This document shows, piece after piece, positions 31,393-39,984 of a DNA stretch of 51,708 nucleotides. This DNA comes from Actinomycetes bacterium (GTDB lineage Bacteria; Actinomycetota; Acidimicrobiia; Acidimicrobiales; RAAP-2), in assembly GCA_021815645.1 (NCBI GenBank), contig JAKBAB010000004.1:1-51708 (forward strand), written 5' to 3'. Below the pieces are notes generated by a model. That model had not been told where the DNA came from. It did no database searches and saw only the letters and a program-made list of their open reading frames with translations. How positions within the stretch are numbered: position 1 is the stretch's first letter; each line of letters opens with the position of its first letter. The position numbers were made by a program, and so were the translations under genes.

Positions 31393-32759
31393 TCGGTCAT
31401 CGAGTCCAAAATCTGGCGCACCATGGCTTCGGTGGTGTTGGGGTGCAAAAAGGCCAACCGTGCGACCGTCTCCCCCTCCCACTTCGTGGGGGTGACGAAG
31501 GCGATCTGTTTCGCCAGTAGTTCCTGACTCCACTCGTGGTAGCGCTCGGCGCTCCAACCCCGTCGGCGAAACAGAACGACTGAGAGGCTCGAGGGCCTCA
31601 CCATTTCGACGTGATCACTTTCGTCGATGAGCCGCTCGGTGAGTTGAGCGAGGTCGATCGCCACCTGGACGGCTGAGGTGTAAGCGGCGGCGCCGTTGGT
31701 GACTAGGGAGAACCAAAAAGGTAGCCCCCGCGCCCGTCGCGAGAGGTGGATGCCGAAATCCGACGGATTCCACTCGTAACTGTCGTCGGACTCCGCGTGT
31801 AGGACGTCGAGGTAACTGGCCTGTTGCGTGAGGACCTTGCGGGCGACGGTCGGGTTGCGGTAGAGCAGCGCGCAGCAGTCCAGCGGAGCGAAGAGCCACT
31901 TATGGGGGTCGACAATGAAACTATCCGCGTGGCGAAGTCCCGCGAAGAGGTGGCGGTGGGACGTCGAAAGCACCCCCGCCCCCCCGTACGCCCCGTCGAC
32001 GTGAAACCACAGGTCGCGCTCGCGGGCGTAGGCGCCCAGTCCCTCGAGGTCGTCGACGATGCCGGCGTTCGTGGTCCCGGCGGTGGCGACGACCCCGACC
32101 ACATTGTGGGCGGCGGGGTCGTCGCGTAGCGCAACTTCTAGGGCGGCGCGAGTGAAGCGGTGGTCGTCGGTGGCGACGTTCAGACTCTGGACGTCGAGGA
32201 CGTGGAGAGCCTTGCCGACGCTCGAGTGAGCGTCTTCTGATATCGCGAAACGAATCTCGTGCGGGTCCAGTTCGGGGTGTTTAACGCGCGCCACGTCGCG
32301 CGCCACCGTCAGAGCCGAGAGGTTACCGATGGAGCCCCCGGCTACGAAGGCGCCGCCGGACCCGGGGGGGAGTCCCGCCGAGTCGCTCAGGAACGCCAGT
32401 GCTTGATTTTCGGCTACCACGACGCCGCTCGACTCGAGCCAACTGGTGCCGTTTAGGCCGGAGCAGGCGACCACCATGTCGAACAGGAGGGAGTTCTTCG
32501 TCGGCGCGTTCGGAATGAAGGCGAGAAAGCCGGGCGAGTCAATGGACACGACCGCGGGGGCCAGAAAGTCGCGAAAAAGTTCGAGCACCTCGCGCGGGTC
32601 CCTTCCTTGGTCGCTGATGAGATTGGCCAGCGCCGACTCGGGTACCGCGCGCAGGCTCCCGAAGTCGAGCGGTACTGGATCGAGCGAGAGTCTTTCGCGG
32701 CAGTAGTCAAAAACGGCGTCCCCGACGCGCGCGTCGTACTCAAACATTTCGTGCCCCAT
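31389..32759 (-). CDS. PLP-dependent group II amino-acid decarboxylase
   Basis: From ATG 32759 the protein has 456 residues of the Pyridoxal_deC family. VSIDSPGFLAFIPNAPTKNSLL is the aromatic-decarboxylase-like substrate loop, SGGAFVAGGSIGNLSAL the PLP phosphate region, DAHSSVGKAL the stacking histidine, VATAGTTNAGIVDDLEGL and WFHVDGAYGGAG the aspartate region, and SFIVDPHKWLFAPLDCC has the Schiff-base lysine (Lys287). It resembles aromatic-L-amino-acid and glutamate-type decarboxylases; substrate is undetermined. GAAAGG lies seven bases before the ATG. Decarboxylation consumes protons, which could help acid tolerance (inference). Confidence 0.93.
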   Translation of the reverse strand: MGHEMFEYDARVGDAVFDYCRERLSLDPVPLDFGSLRAVPESALANLISDQGRDPREVLELFRDFLAPAVVSIDSPGFLAFIPNAPTKNSLLFDMVVACSGLNGTSWLESSGVVVAENQALAFLSDSAGLPPGSGGAFVAGGSIGNLSALTVARDVARVKHPELDPHEIRFAISEDAHSSVGKALHVLDVQSLNVATDDHRFTRAALEVALRDDPAAHNVVGVVATAGTTNAGIVDDLEGLGAYARERDLWFHVDGAYGGAGVLSTSHRHLFAGLRHADSFIVDPHKWLFAPLDCCALLYRNPTVARKVLTQQASYLDVLHAESDDSYEWNPSDFGIHLSRRARGLPFWFSLVTNGAAAYTSAVQVAIDLAQLTERLIDESDHVEMVRPSSLSVVLFRRRGWSAERYHEWSQELLAKQIAFVTPTKWEGETVARLAFLHPNTTEAMVRQILDSMTD

Positions 32760-32839
32760 TGCACAACCTTTCCCAATCGGCCCCTCGCCATCGTAGGACT
32801 CAATCGGACCCCCAGAATCTCGGCCCACTAGGCGGCAAG

Positions 32840-32845
32840 TAACAT
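32840..32845 (+). promoter_or_regulatory. -10 box TAACAT, leaderless start for pheA
   Basis: TAACAT is followed by six bases and ATG 32852. The decarboxylase start is 80 bases away on the other strand. Confidence 0.6.
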
Positions 32846-32851
32846 CCCGTC

Positions 32852-33787
32852 ATGAACGATCCTCGCGTTGGTTACCTGGGCCCCGAGGGCTCCTTCTCCC
32901 ACGAAGCGGTCCTCAGTCTCGGAGAAGTCGAGCCGGTGGCCTACGTGACGATTGAAGATCTCCTCGCCGCGGTCACTTCCGGTGAGATTGCCCGAGCGCT
33001 CGTACCTATGGAGAACGCCCTCGAGGGCACCGTGTCGGCGGCAATAGATGGACTCGTTTTCGATCACGACTTGATCATCGTTCAAGAAGTCGTTCTCCCC
33101 ATCCACCTCCACCTTCTGGCTCGAGCGGGGGTGCGCCTAGAAGACGTGACGGTCGTGCGCAGTTTCGTGCACGCCCTCGCTCAAGTGCGCCAATTTCTCC
33201 ACGATCGCTCGTTGCGCTCGGAACAGTCGACGTCCACGTCCCAAGCGGCGAGGGACGTAGCGGCCTCGCCCGAACCGCTGGCGGCGGTCGCTTCCACGCT
33301 GGCGGCCGATATGTTTCACTTAGAGTTTCTCGCTCGCGACATCGAAGACCACCCCGGGAACGCCACGAGATTCGTTTTAGTGGGCCGCGACGTCGTCGCC
33401 GCGCCCACGGGCCACGATCGAACGAGCGTCGTCTGCTTTCAAGACGCCGACCGACCGGGATCGCTGTTCGCGATTCTGGGACGGTTCGCCGCGCGCGACC
33501 TCAACCTCACCAAGCTCGAAAGTCGACCCACGAAGCGAGCACTGGGTGACTACTGCTTCGTCATCGAGTTCGAGGGCCACGTCGACGACGACGTGGTGGC
33601 CGACTGCCTGGTGGATCTCCAAGCTCACCTGGCTCGCGTTAAGTTCCTCGGTTCCTACCCCGTGACGGGCGAGGGGTCGCACCGCCGGCGACGTGAGGTG
33701 GATCTCGCCCGTCGAAGCGCGATCGAGTGGATTGACGACCTGCGATCTCGCGTTTCGATGGGTGAGGGCGGGGCCCCGTCGATTTAG
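32852..33787 (+). CDS. pheA: prephenate dehydratase
   Basis: The enzyme makes phenylpyruvate for phenylalanine synthesis. The 311-residue protein has the dehydratase domain (GYLGPEGSFSHEAVLSL, VPMENALEGTVSAAIDGL, HPGNATRFVLVG with the catalytic TRF motif) and then a C-terminal ACT domain (DADRPGSLFAILGRFAARDLNLTKLESRPTKRALGDYCFVIEFEGH), where ESRP marks phenylalanine feedback control. No chorismate mutase domain is present, so this is the monofunctional actinobacterial type. A short extension of about 40 residues follows the ACT domain. A strong hairpin follows the gene. Confidence 0.96.
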   Translation: MNDPRVGYLGPEGSFSHEAVLSLGEVEPVAYVTIEDLLAAVTSGEIARALVPMENALEGTVSAAIDGLVFDHDLIIVQEVVLPIHLHLLARAGVRLEDVTVVRSFVHALAQVRQFLHDRSLRSEQSTSTSQAARDVAASPEPLAAVASTLAADMFHLEFLARDIEDHPGNATRFVLVGRDVVAAPTGHDRTSVVCFQDADRPGSLFAILGRFAARDLNLTKLESRPTKRALGDYCFVIEFEGHVDDDVVADCLVDLQAHLARVKFLGSYPVTGEGSHRRRREVDLARRSAIEWIDDLRSRVSMGEGGAPSI

Positions 33788-33798
33788 GCCGCGACTGC

Positions 33799-33820
33799 GA
33801 GGACCGCGAACGCGGTCCTC
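33799..33820. terminator. perfect hairpin between pheA and tRNA-Ser
   Basis: GAGGACCGCG and CGCGGTCCTC pair perfectly around AA. The hairpin lies between the convergent pheA and tRNA-Ser genes and could terminate both; no T tract follows on either side. Confidence 0.55.
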
Positions 33821-33823
33821 GCG

Positions 33824-33911
33824 TGGCGGAGGGAGTGGGATTTGAACCCACGGTGGGCGAGCCCACGCCGGTTTTCAAGACCGGTACATTCGGCCGCTCT
33901 GTCATCCCTCC
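33824..33911 (-). tRNA. tRNA-Ser (anticodon UGA)
   Basis: On the minus strand the acceptor stem GGAGGGA pairs with TCCCTCC, the anticodon loop reads TCTTGAAA with anticodon TGA, the variable arm is long as in serine tRNAs (GTGGGCTCGCCCAC), and the T arm is GTGGGTTCAAATCCCAC. Discriminator G and CCA are encoded. TACAGT at 33919-33924 lies seven bases upstream of the 5' end and is a likely -10 box. Confidence 0.95.
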
Positions 33912-33936
33912 GCGCACCACTGTAGTGGCGCGCCGC

Positions 33937-35754
<1,818 letters not shown>

Positions 35755-35793
35755 GACTGAACCACGATAGTGGTGAGAGGCGCGAGCCGAATC

Positions 35794-36594
35794 TTACGCG
35801 GCGGACCTCTCGGCGCGACTACGCAGGGCGACGGCGGCGCGAACGAGATCGCGTCCACCCGCGCGCAGGTCGCTCATTGTTCCTTCGACCACGAGCACGA
35901 CGCCGGCCTCCGGCCATACGCCGACGGCGAGCCGACTGGCGAGTCCGTCCGGGTCGGCCAGGGCGTCAATTGTTAGGTCCGCGCGAAGTCCGGCGCCCGC
36001 GCTTCGCCCCGGGGCACCGGGGCGAACGCGAATGAGAACTCGACCCTCGTTAGGGGAAACGATGAGATCCCGTCGACCCCGCAGGGTCGTTCGCGCTCGA
36101 GCGACGTCGTAGTATGCGTCGCTCGGTGCGTAGGCCCACGGGGCGCGCAGCGACGCCGCAACTTCGTCCACGTGCGTGGCCCAAGTCGCCGCTTCGGCGC
36201 GAACTACCGCCAGTCCACCGGGTGTGCACGAAGCCAGCCACGCCGGGAGGGAACCGGGATGGCCGGCGCGCGCGGCGCGGGCCAAAACGTCATCGATTTC
36301 CTCGTCGACGGCGTCGAGGGTGCTACACGAGCGAGCGCTCCGCCGCCGCAGCGCTCCGCCCGCCAAAACCCGTCGCGCCGACGAGGGTGACCAGTGAAAG
36401 GGAGACGATGGCCGACCCGCGTTCTCAACGACCCACGCGTCGAGACGCCGGTGCTCGACGGCGCCGACGGCGCGCAGGCGGGCGCTGAGGGAGCGGCGGT
36501 GGTCGTCGGTGAGTTGGCGTGGTTCGTTTGAGGCGTCGTTAATGAGTCGATCGAGTACGTGGTTCGAGAGGCGGTAGTGAGTTAGGGCGCTCAC
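35794..36594 (-). CDS. hypothetical partner of the PD-(D/E)XK-like gene
   Basis: This 266-residue soluble protein starts at GTG 36594, overlapping the stop of the upstream gene by four bases, so the two are translationally coupled. It contains SPFHWSPSSARRVLAGGALRRRSARSCSTLDAVDEEIDDVLARAARAG, a long central stretch around PAWLASCTPGGLAVVRAEAATWATHVDEVAASL, and a C-terminal half rich in beta strands (RGRRDLIVSPNEGRVLIRVRPG, GVVLVVEGTMSDLRAGG). Some phrases are reminiscent of RecB-like nuclease relatives, but I cannot assign a family. It is likely to work with the adjacent gene product. Confidence 0.72.
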   Translation of the reverse strand: MSALTHYRLSNHVLDRLINDASNEPRQLTDDHRRSLSARLRAVGAVEHRRLDAWVVENAGRPSSPFHWSPSSARRVLAGGALRRRSARSCSTLDAVDEEIDDVLARAARAGHPGSLPAWLASCTPGGLAVVRAEAATWATHVDEVAASLRAPWAYAPSDAYYDVARARTTLRGRRDLIVSPNEGRVLIRVRPGAPGRSAGAGLRADLTIDALADPDGLASRLAVGVWPEAGVVLVVEGTMSDLRAGGRDLVRAAVALRSRAERSAA

Positions 36595-37373
36595 GGGGCC
36601 GATTCCTCAGCGAAGAGCGCTAGGACGTCGTCGGCGGCCCGGTTAAGGAGTTCGTCGTCGACTTCGGTGCTCCACAGTTCTCCCGTACCCGTAGAGAAGA
36701 TCGATGTTCGAAGTGGTACCGCGCAAGTGCGCAGAGTCTGTACCAGAGCGTGGTAGCGCATCACCCTCTCCGCACCTTCGTCGAGCGGGCCCGTGGTCAC
36801 GTCTAACAGCACGAGCGAGGCCAACGGGGCGTCGGTCGTGCCAATCATGAGGTCCACGAGGTCACGCAGGACGACGTCGCCGTCGGCGAGACGTTGGTGG
36901 GCTCGTACGGCCGTTCGCGGCGACCACGAACGGGGCACCGTTCCTAGGGAGTGCGTCAGGGTGAATCCGTGGGCCGTGACGTCACTCGCGAGGCGGGCCC
37001 GCTCCTGAGCGTCGAGCGCTTCGAAGTAGGAGTGCAGTTCGCCCTGAGGTCCGGCGGCGCGCCACGCCCCCACGGCGTCGTCGAAGGGCTGTTCTACGAG
37101 GTATCCGGCGGCGACGAGTTGCAGAATCTGTGTAACGAGGACGGCCCGCACCAGGGCCGAAGGCGAGCCGCCGCCCGGCACACGTGCGCGCAGTGACGCC
37201 GGTCCGATCGTGAGGGGCGTTTCGCGGTGGCCGGCACCGATTCGCCGGCGGAGGCCCTCGTCCAGCCGGGTCCGGAGAACCGCCGCCGCGGAGCGATTCG
37301 TCGGGGGCCTGCGGCCGCGTTGCCCCCGGAGCACTTCTAATACGCTGTGGGGGGCGGCGAGGAGAGTGGTCAC
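36591..37373 (-). CDS. degenerate PD-(D/E)XK-like (RecB-type) protein
   Basis: About 260 residues. The C-terminal third, LASLVLLDVTTGPLDEGAERVMRYHALVQTLRTCAVPLRTSIFSTGTGELW, follows an actinobacterial PD-(D/E)XK family in which DLKTG carries the catalytic Asp and Lys and is followed by a LRFYALLETLR helix. Here DLKTG has become DVTTG, so the catalytic lysine is missing. The upstream region (SALVRAVLVTQILQLVAAGYLVE... ADGDVVLRDLVDLMIG) fits the same family. The protein may bind nucleic acid without cutting it (inference). The start is uncertain: GTG 37373, or GTG 37400 nine codons earlier. Confidence 0.72.
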   Translation of the reverse strand: MTTLLAAPHSVLEVLRGQRGRRPPTNRSAAAVLRTRLDEGLRRRIGAGHRETPLTIGPASLRARVPGGGSPSALVRAVLVTQILQLVAAGYLVEQPFDDAVGAWRAAGPQGELHSYFEALDAQERARLASDVTAHGFTLTHSLGTVPRSWSPRTAVRAHQRLADGDVVLRDLVDLMIGTTDAPLASLVLLDVTTGPLDEGAERVMRYHALVQTLRTCAVPLRTSIFSTGTGELWSTEVDDELLNRAADDVLALFAEESAP

Positions 37374-37406
37374 TCGTCCAGTGTGGCGCCGACCTGTCAC
37401 ACGCCC

Positions 37407-37412
37407 TAGCGT
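37407..37412 (+). promoter_or_regulatory. -10 box TAGCGT, leaderless start for a 38-residue gene
   Basis: TAGCGT is followed by six bases and GTG 37419, the spacing seen at confirmed genes in this window. Confidence 0.5.
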
Positions 37413-37418
37413 GAGAGC

Positions 37419-37535
37419 GTGTTCGCAGCGGTCTTTTCGATCTTCGTCGTCGCGCTGGTTATCTTGTGCGCGTTCACGCTCCGTTGGGCGTGGCGCCGTG
37501 ACCGCGAGCGGCGCGGTGCGGCGAAGGGGCCCTAA
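37419..37535 (+). CDS. 38-residue single-pass membrane protein
   Basis: The frame runs from GTG 37419 to TAA 37533-37535. It encodes one hydrophobic helix (FAAVFSIFVVALVILCAFTL) followed by an arginine-rich cytoplasmic tail (RWAWRRDRERRGAAKGP). The leaderless -10 box at 37407 and clean membrane-protein pattern support a real gene despite the small size. Small helix-plus-basic-tail proteins of this kind are frequent in actinobacteria and have no known role. Its stop overlaps the stop of the convergent coiled-coil gene. Confidence 0.65.
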   Translation: MFAAVFSIFVVALVILCAFTLRWAWRRDRERRGAAKGP

Positions 37536-37765
37536 CCGTCGAGTCGGGAGCGCAGTTCACGCACGGAGCGGTCGAGGTCAGCGACGGCTCGCTCGAGAAT
37601 CGCCAGGCGGTCGCGCAGGACTTGGTCTATCCGATCGTCGACGCGCCGGTCGACCTGGCTCGAAAGTCGCGCGTCCAAGGAGTCGACCAGAGGTTGGGTC
37701 ATTTGACGTAGTCGCGCCTTGAAGTCCTGGCCCTTGGCGCCTAGCGGGTCCGATCCGTCGCTCAC
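37532..37765 (-). CDS. small coiled-coil protein
   Basis: The 77-residue product (start GSDPLGAKGQDFKARLRQMTQPLVDSLDARL) is almost wholly helical. DRRVDDRIDQVLRDRLAILERAVADLDRSVRELRSRL shows heptads with leucine, isoleucine and valine at a and d positions, so it probably forms a coiled coil. No family is recognised. GTG 37765 has TAAAGT six bases upstream (37772-37777), indicating a leaderless transcript. It sits just downstream of the large secreted-protein gene, with only nine bases between gene ends and start. Confidence 0.75.
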   Translation of the reverse strand: MSDGSDPLGAKGQDFKARLRQMTQPLVDSLDARLSSQVDRRVDDRIDQVLRDRLAILERAVADLDRSVRELRSRLDG

Positions 37766-37771
37766 GAACTC

Positions 37772-37777
37772 ACTTTA
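37772..37777 (-). promoter_or_regulatory. -10 box TAAAGT, leaderless start for coiled-coil gene
   Basis: On the minus strand TAAAGT is followed by six bases and GTG 37765. It overlaps the stop codon of the upstream gene. Confidence 0.55.
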
Positions 37778-39883
37778 GGGGGGAGCGCAGTAGACGCCCG
37801 CGTTGAACTGGAGCGTGTTGAACTCACCGCTCCACGGTGGATTGGCCAACGTGTTCGCTTCGCTGGCCAGTGTCGCCGCGGGGGTGCACGACGCACCGAA
37901 GGAGATGAAGCCCCGTACGTTGCTGCCCGACGCGCCGGCGACCGGGACCGGTCCACCACCACTAAACGCGACGGCGACGAAGACCGGTAGTGGGAGATTC
38001 GCTAGTTGGTAGTTACGGTATTCGGACTGTGAGGCGTAGACCCCGGCGTTAAGCGCGGGGTCCACGGAGTCGAGGCCGGCCTGCCAGCCCTTAAGCATCG
38101 CCGCCCAGTACGTAGCGAATCGGGCGAGGGTAGCCGGGGAAGCGCCCGGCGGGGCGTCGAGGTGGGAGTGGTTGTCGGGGTAGCCCTCGGGATCTAAAAT
38201 CACCCAGTCGGGGGTGATCCCCACGCCGAGACTCCGGTAGCTCGCGATCTGTGTTCCGACCCAGACTCCGGACGCGAAGCCGTGGTCGTAGTAGTTGGTG
38301 GGGCTCTGGGATTGGCCGGCGAGGGGCCCGCTCACCGTCCAAAAGGAGAGCCACGTTACGCGCTTGTGCGAGTTGTATATCGCCTGACCCATGAGGAAGT
38401 CCGGCGACTGAGAGACACTCGACGCCGAAGTCAGGCCGACCCAGGGCGCGCTCTGCGTACCCAGGCCCCCCGTTTCGGAGATGATGGGCCAGCCCTGCGT
38501 GATCGCGGTTGTCCACTTGGCCCAGGGGATGGCGTATACGCCGACCCCTTGGGGAGGGGGGGAGTTCACGCCCGCGGCGTAGAGGGTCAACTGGCCGTTG
38601 ACCTGCAGTCCGGTGACGACGGCTCCCACGGTGCGCGCGGCGCTACCCGCGGTGACCGACACGTCGGTGGCGGTCCAACTGGAGGTTCCTACGGCGTTGG
38701 TTAGAACGAAGAGGTCCCCCCAGTGTGCGGCCTGACCAGCGATGGCGACTTGGGAGGGCGTTACTTGAACGGTCAGGTTCCCCGCGAGTGGGGGAGCGCC
38801 GCTCGCGAGCGCCGTAATGTTCTGGACGCTCCACGAATCGGTGGCCGCACTCGGGACGGGACTGGACGCGCTAGCGGGCGGGTAGTAGGTAGAGAAAAGT
38901 TCGACCGCACCGTTGCCCGTGAGCGCCGCGACGTCGATGGTCGATGAAGTCGCGCCCAGGGCTAGCGCACCGTCGATTGGCGAAGCGCCGGTGAGGGTCG
39001 TTACGTCCTGGGTGACCCAGGGCGAAGGCGAAGGGCCGCTCTGGGTGAAGACGACGAGGTCGCCGTTGGCGAGCGTCGAGGCGACCGTCGCCGTGGGTCC
39101 GGGCAGCACTATGGGTGGGTTCGAAAATCCTCCGTTACTCGAAGGTGCGCCGCTTGCCGGCGTCGTAGTCGTGGTGGTTGTCGTCGTGGTGGAGGAGTTC
39201 GGTGCGCTTAGGGTGGCGTCGACCTGGTTGTAGATCGGAATGGGGTCGGTGCCGGAGTAGGTGAGCGTTAAAACCTCGAGCGAGTTTGTGGAAGTGAGGT
39301 AGGAGACGGTGGCGGTTGAGCCCGAGACCGCCACGCTCGCCAGCGCACTCGACGCCGCTACACCCGTTAACGCGCTGAGGTCGGTCGCCACGACGGGTCG
39401 CCACGGTGCGCCGTAGCGCCAGTGGTTCCACGCGGGCGTGGCCGCTTCGTTCGCGGTGAGGATAATGAGGTCACCGGAAGTATCCACGTAGAGCAGCGCA
39501 ACGTGACCCGAGGGATCGTAGAAGGGAACGGGGTCGGCCTCGGGAGGGGGTACGTTGTTGCCGAGGCTCCAGTCAGTCCACTGCGGCGCGCCAGTGGCGC
39601 TCAAGCTCAAAGTCGCGAGGTCGTTGGTATTAGTTCGGTAAGCGAGGACGCCGTTATCACCATTGGTCGCTCCGTGGGGGCCGCCAATCATGGTGGTTCC
39701 GCTGAGTTCACTCTCGAGGGACTGAGCGTTCCACGGCAGGGGTTCGGTGCCCGTGTCGGCGAACTCGTAGAGCGGCAGAGCACTCGATGGTGCGGACGCG
39801 GTAGCGGCGTGCGACGTCGTCGCGTTGGCGTACGCGACACTCACGAGCACCGACGCCACTACGGCCATCCGTCGCAGTCTCAC
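37775..39883 (-). CDS. secreted propeller plus TIM-barrel-like (glycoside-hydrolase-like) protein
   Basis: From GTG 39883 the product has 702 residues. A signal peptide (VRLRRMAVVASVLVSVAYANATTSHAATA) is followed by about six propeller-like repeats with a closing aromatic, such as LATLSLSATGAPQWTDWSL, DLIILTANEAATPAWNHW, DLVVFTQSGPSPSPWVTQDV and DLFVLTNAVGTSSWTATDV. A ten-threonine linker (NSSTTTTTTTTTTPAS) interrupts them. The last 250 residues (QIASYRSLGVGITPDWVILDPEGY, FATYWAAMLKGWQAGLDSVDPALNAGVYAS, LPLPVFVAVAFSGGG) resemble DUF1906/GH25-like TIM barrels. GTG 39883 has AAGGG five bases upstream, and a TAAACT -10 box at 39930-39935 lies within the longer frame, arguing against GTG 39955. 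Confidence 0.85.
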   Translation of the reverse strand: MRLRRMAVVASVLVSVAYANATTSHAATASAPSSALPLYEFADTGTEPLPWNAQSLESELSGTTMIGGPHGATNGDNGVLAYRTNTNDLATLSLSATGAPQWTDWSLGNNVPPPEADPVPFYDPSGHVALLYVDTSGDLIILTANEAATPAWNHWRYGAPWRPVVATDLSALTGVAASSALASVAVSGSTATVSYLTSTNSLEVLTLTYSGTDPIPIYNQVDATLSAPNSSTTTTTTTTTTPASGAPSSNGGFSNPPIVLPGPTATVASTLANGDLVVFTQSGPSPSPWVTQDVTTLTGASPIDGALALGATSSTIDVAALTGNGAVELFSTYYPPASASSPVPSAATDSWSVQNITALASGAPPLAGNLTVQVTPSQVAIAGQAAHWGDLFVLTNAVGTSSWTATDVSVTAGSAARTVGAVVTGLQVNGQLTLYAAGVNSPPPQGVGVYAIPWAKWTTAITQGWPIISETGGLGTQSAPWVGLTSASSVSQSPDFLMGQAIYNSHKRVTWLSFWTVSGPLAGQSQSPTNYYDHGFASGVWVGTQIASYRSLGVGITPDWVILDPEGYPDNHSHLDAPPGASPATLARFATYWAAMLKGWQAGLDSVDPALNAGVYASQSEYRNYQLANLPLPVFVAVAFSGGGPVPVAGASGSNVRGFISFGASCTPAATLASEANTLANPPWSGEFNTLQFNAGVYCAPP

Positions 39884-39929
39884 GCGCACCCTTCGTTTCC
39901 GGCGGTTTCGCTGACCATCGCCGTAGCGA

Positions 39930-39935
39930 AGTTTA
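39930..39935 (-). promoter_or_regulatory. -10 box TAAACT for the propeller/TIM-barrel gene
   Basis: On the minus strand TAAACT lies about 46 bases before GTG 39883, giving a leader of roughly 40 bases with an AAGGG ribosome site. Confidence 0.45.
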
Positions 39936-39984
39936 GATGGGAGGGTGCGCGCCACCGCGGTCGCGGTCGGGTAGGCGTGCGGCG

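Noticed and set aside
33639..33920. Minus-strand ORF over the tRNA-Ser(UGA) gene
   Set aside because: Its sequence is the reading of the tRNA itself, a frequent false gene.
39147..39205. GTG/GTC-rich run as a tandem DNA repeat or phase-variable tract
   Set aside because: It encodes the threonine-rich linker on the minus strand with mixed codons, so it is not a uniform slippage repeat.
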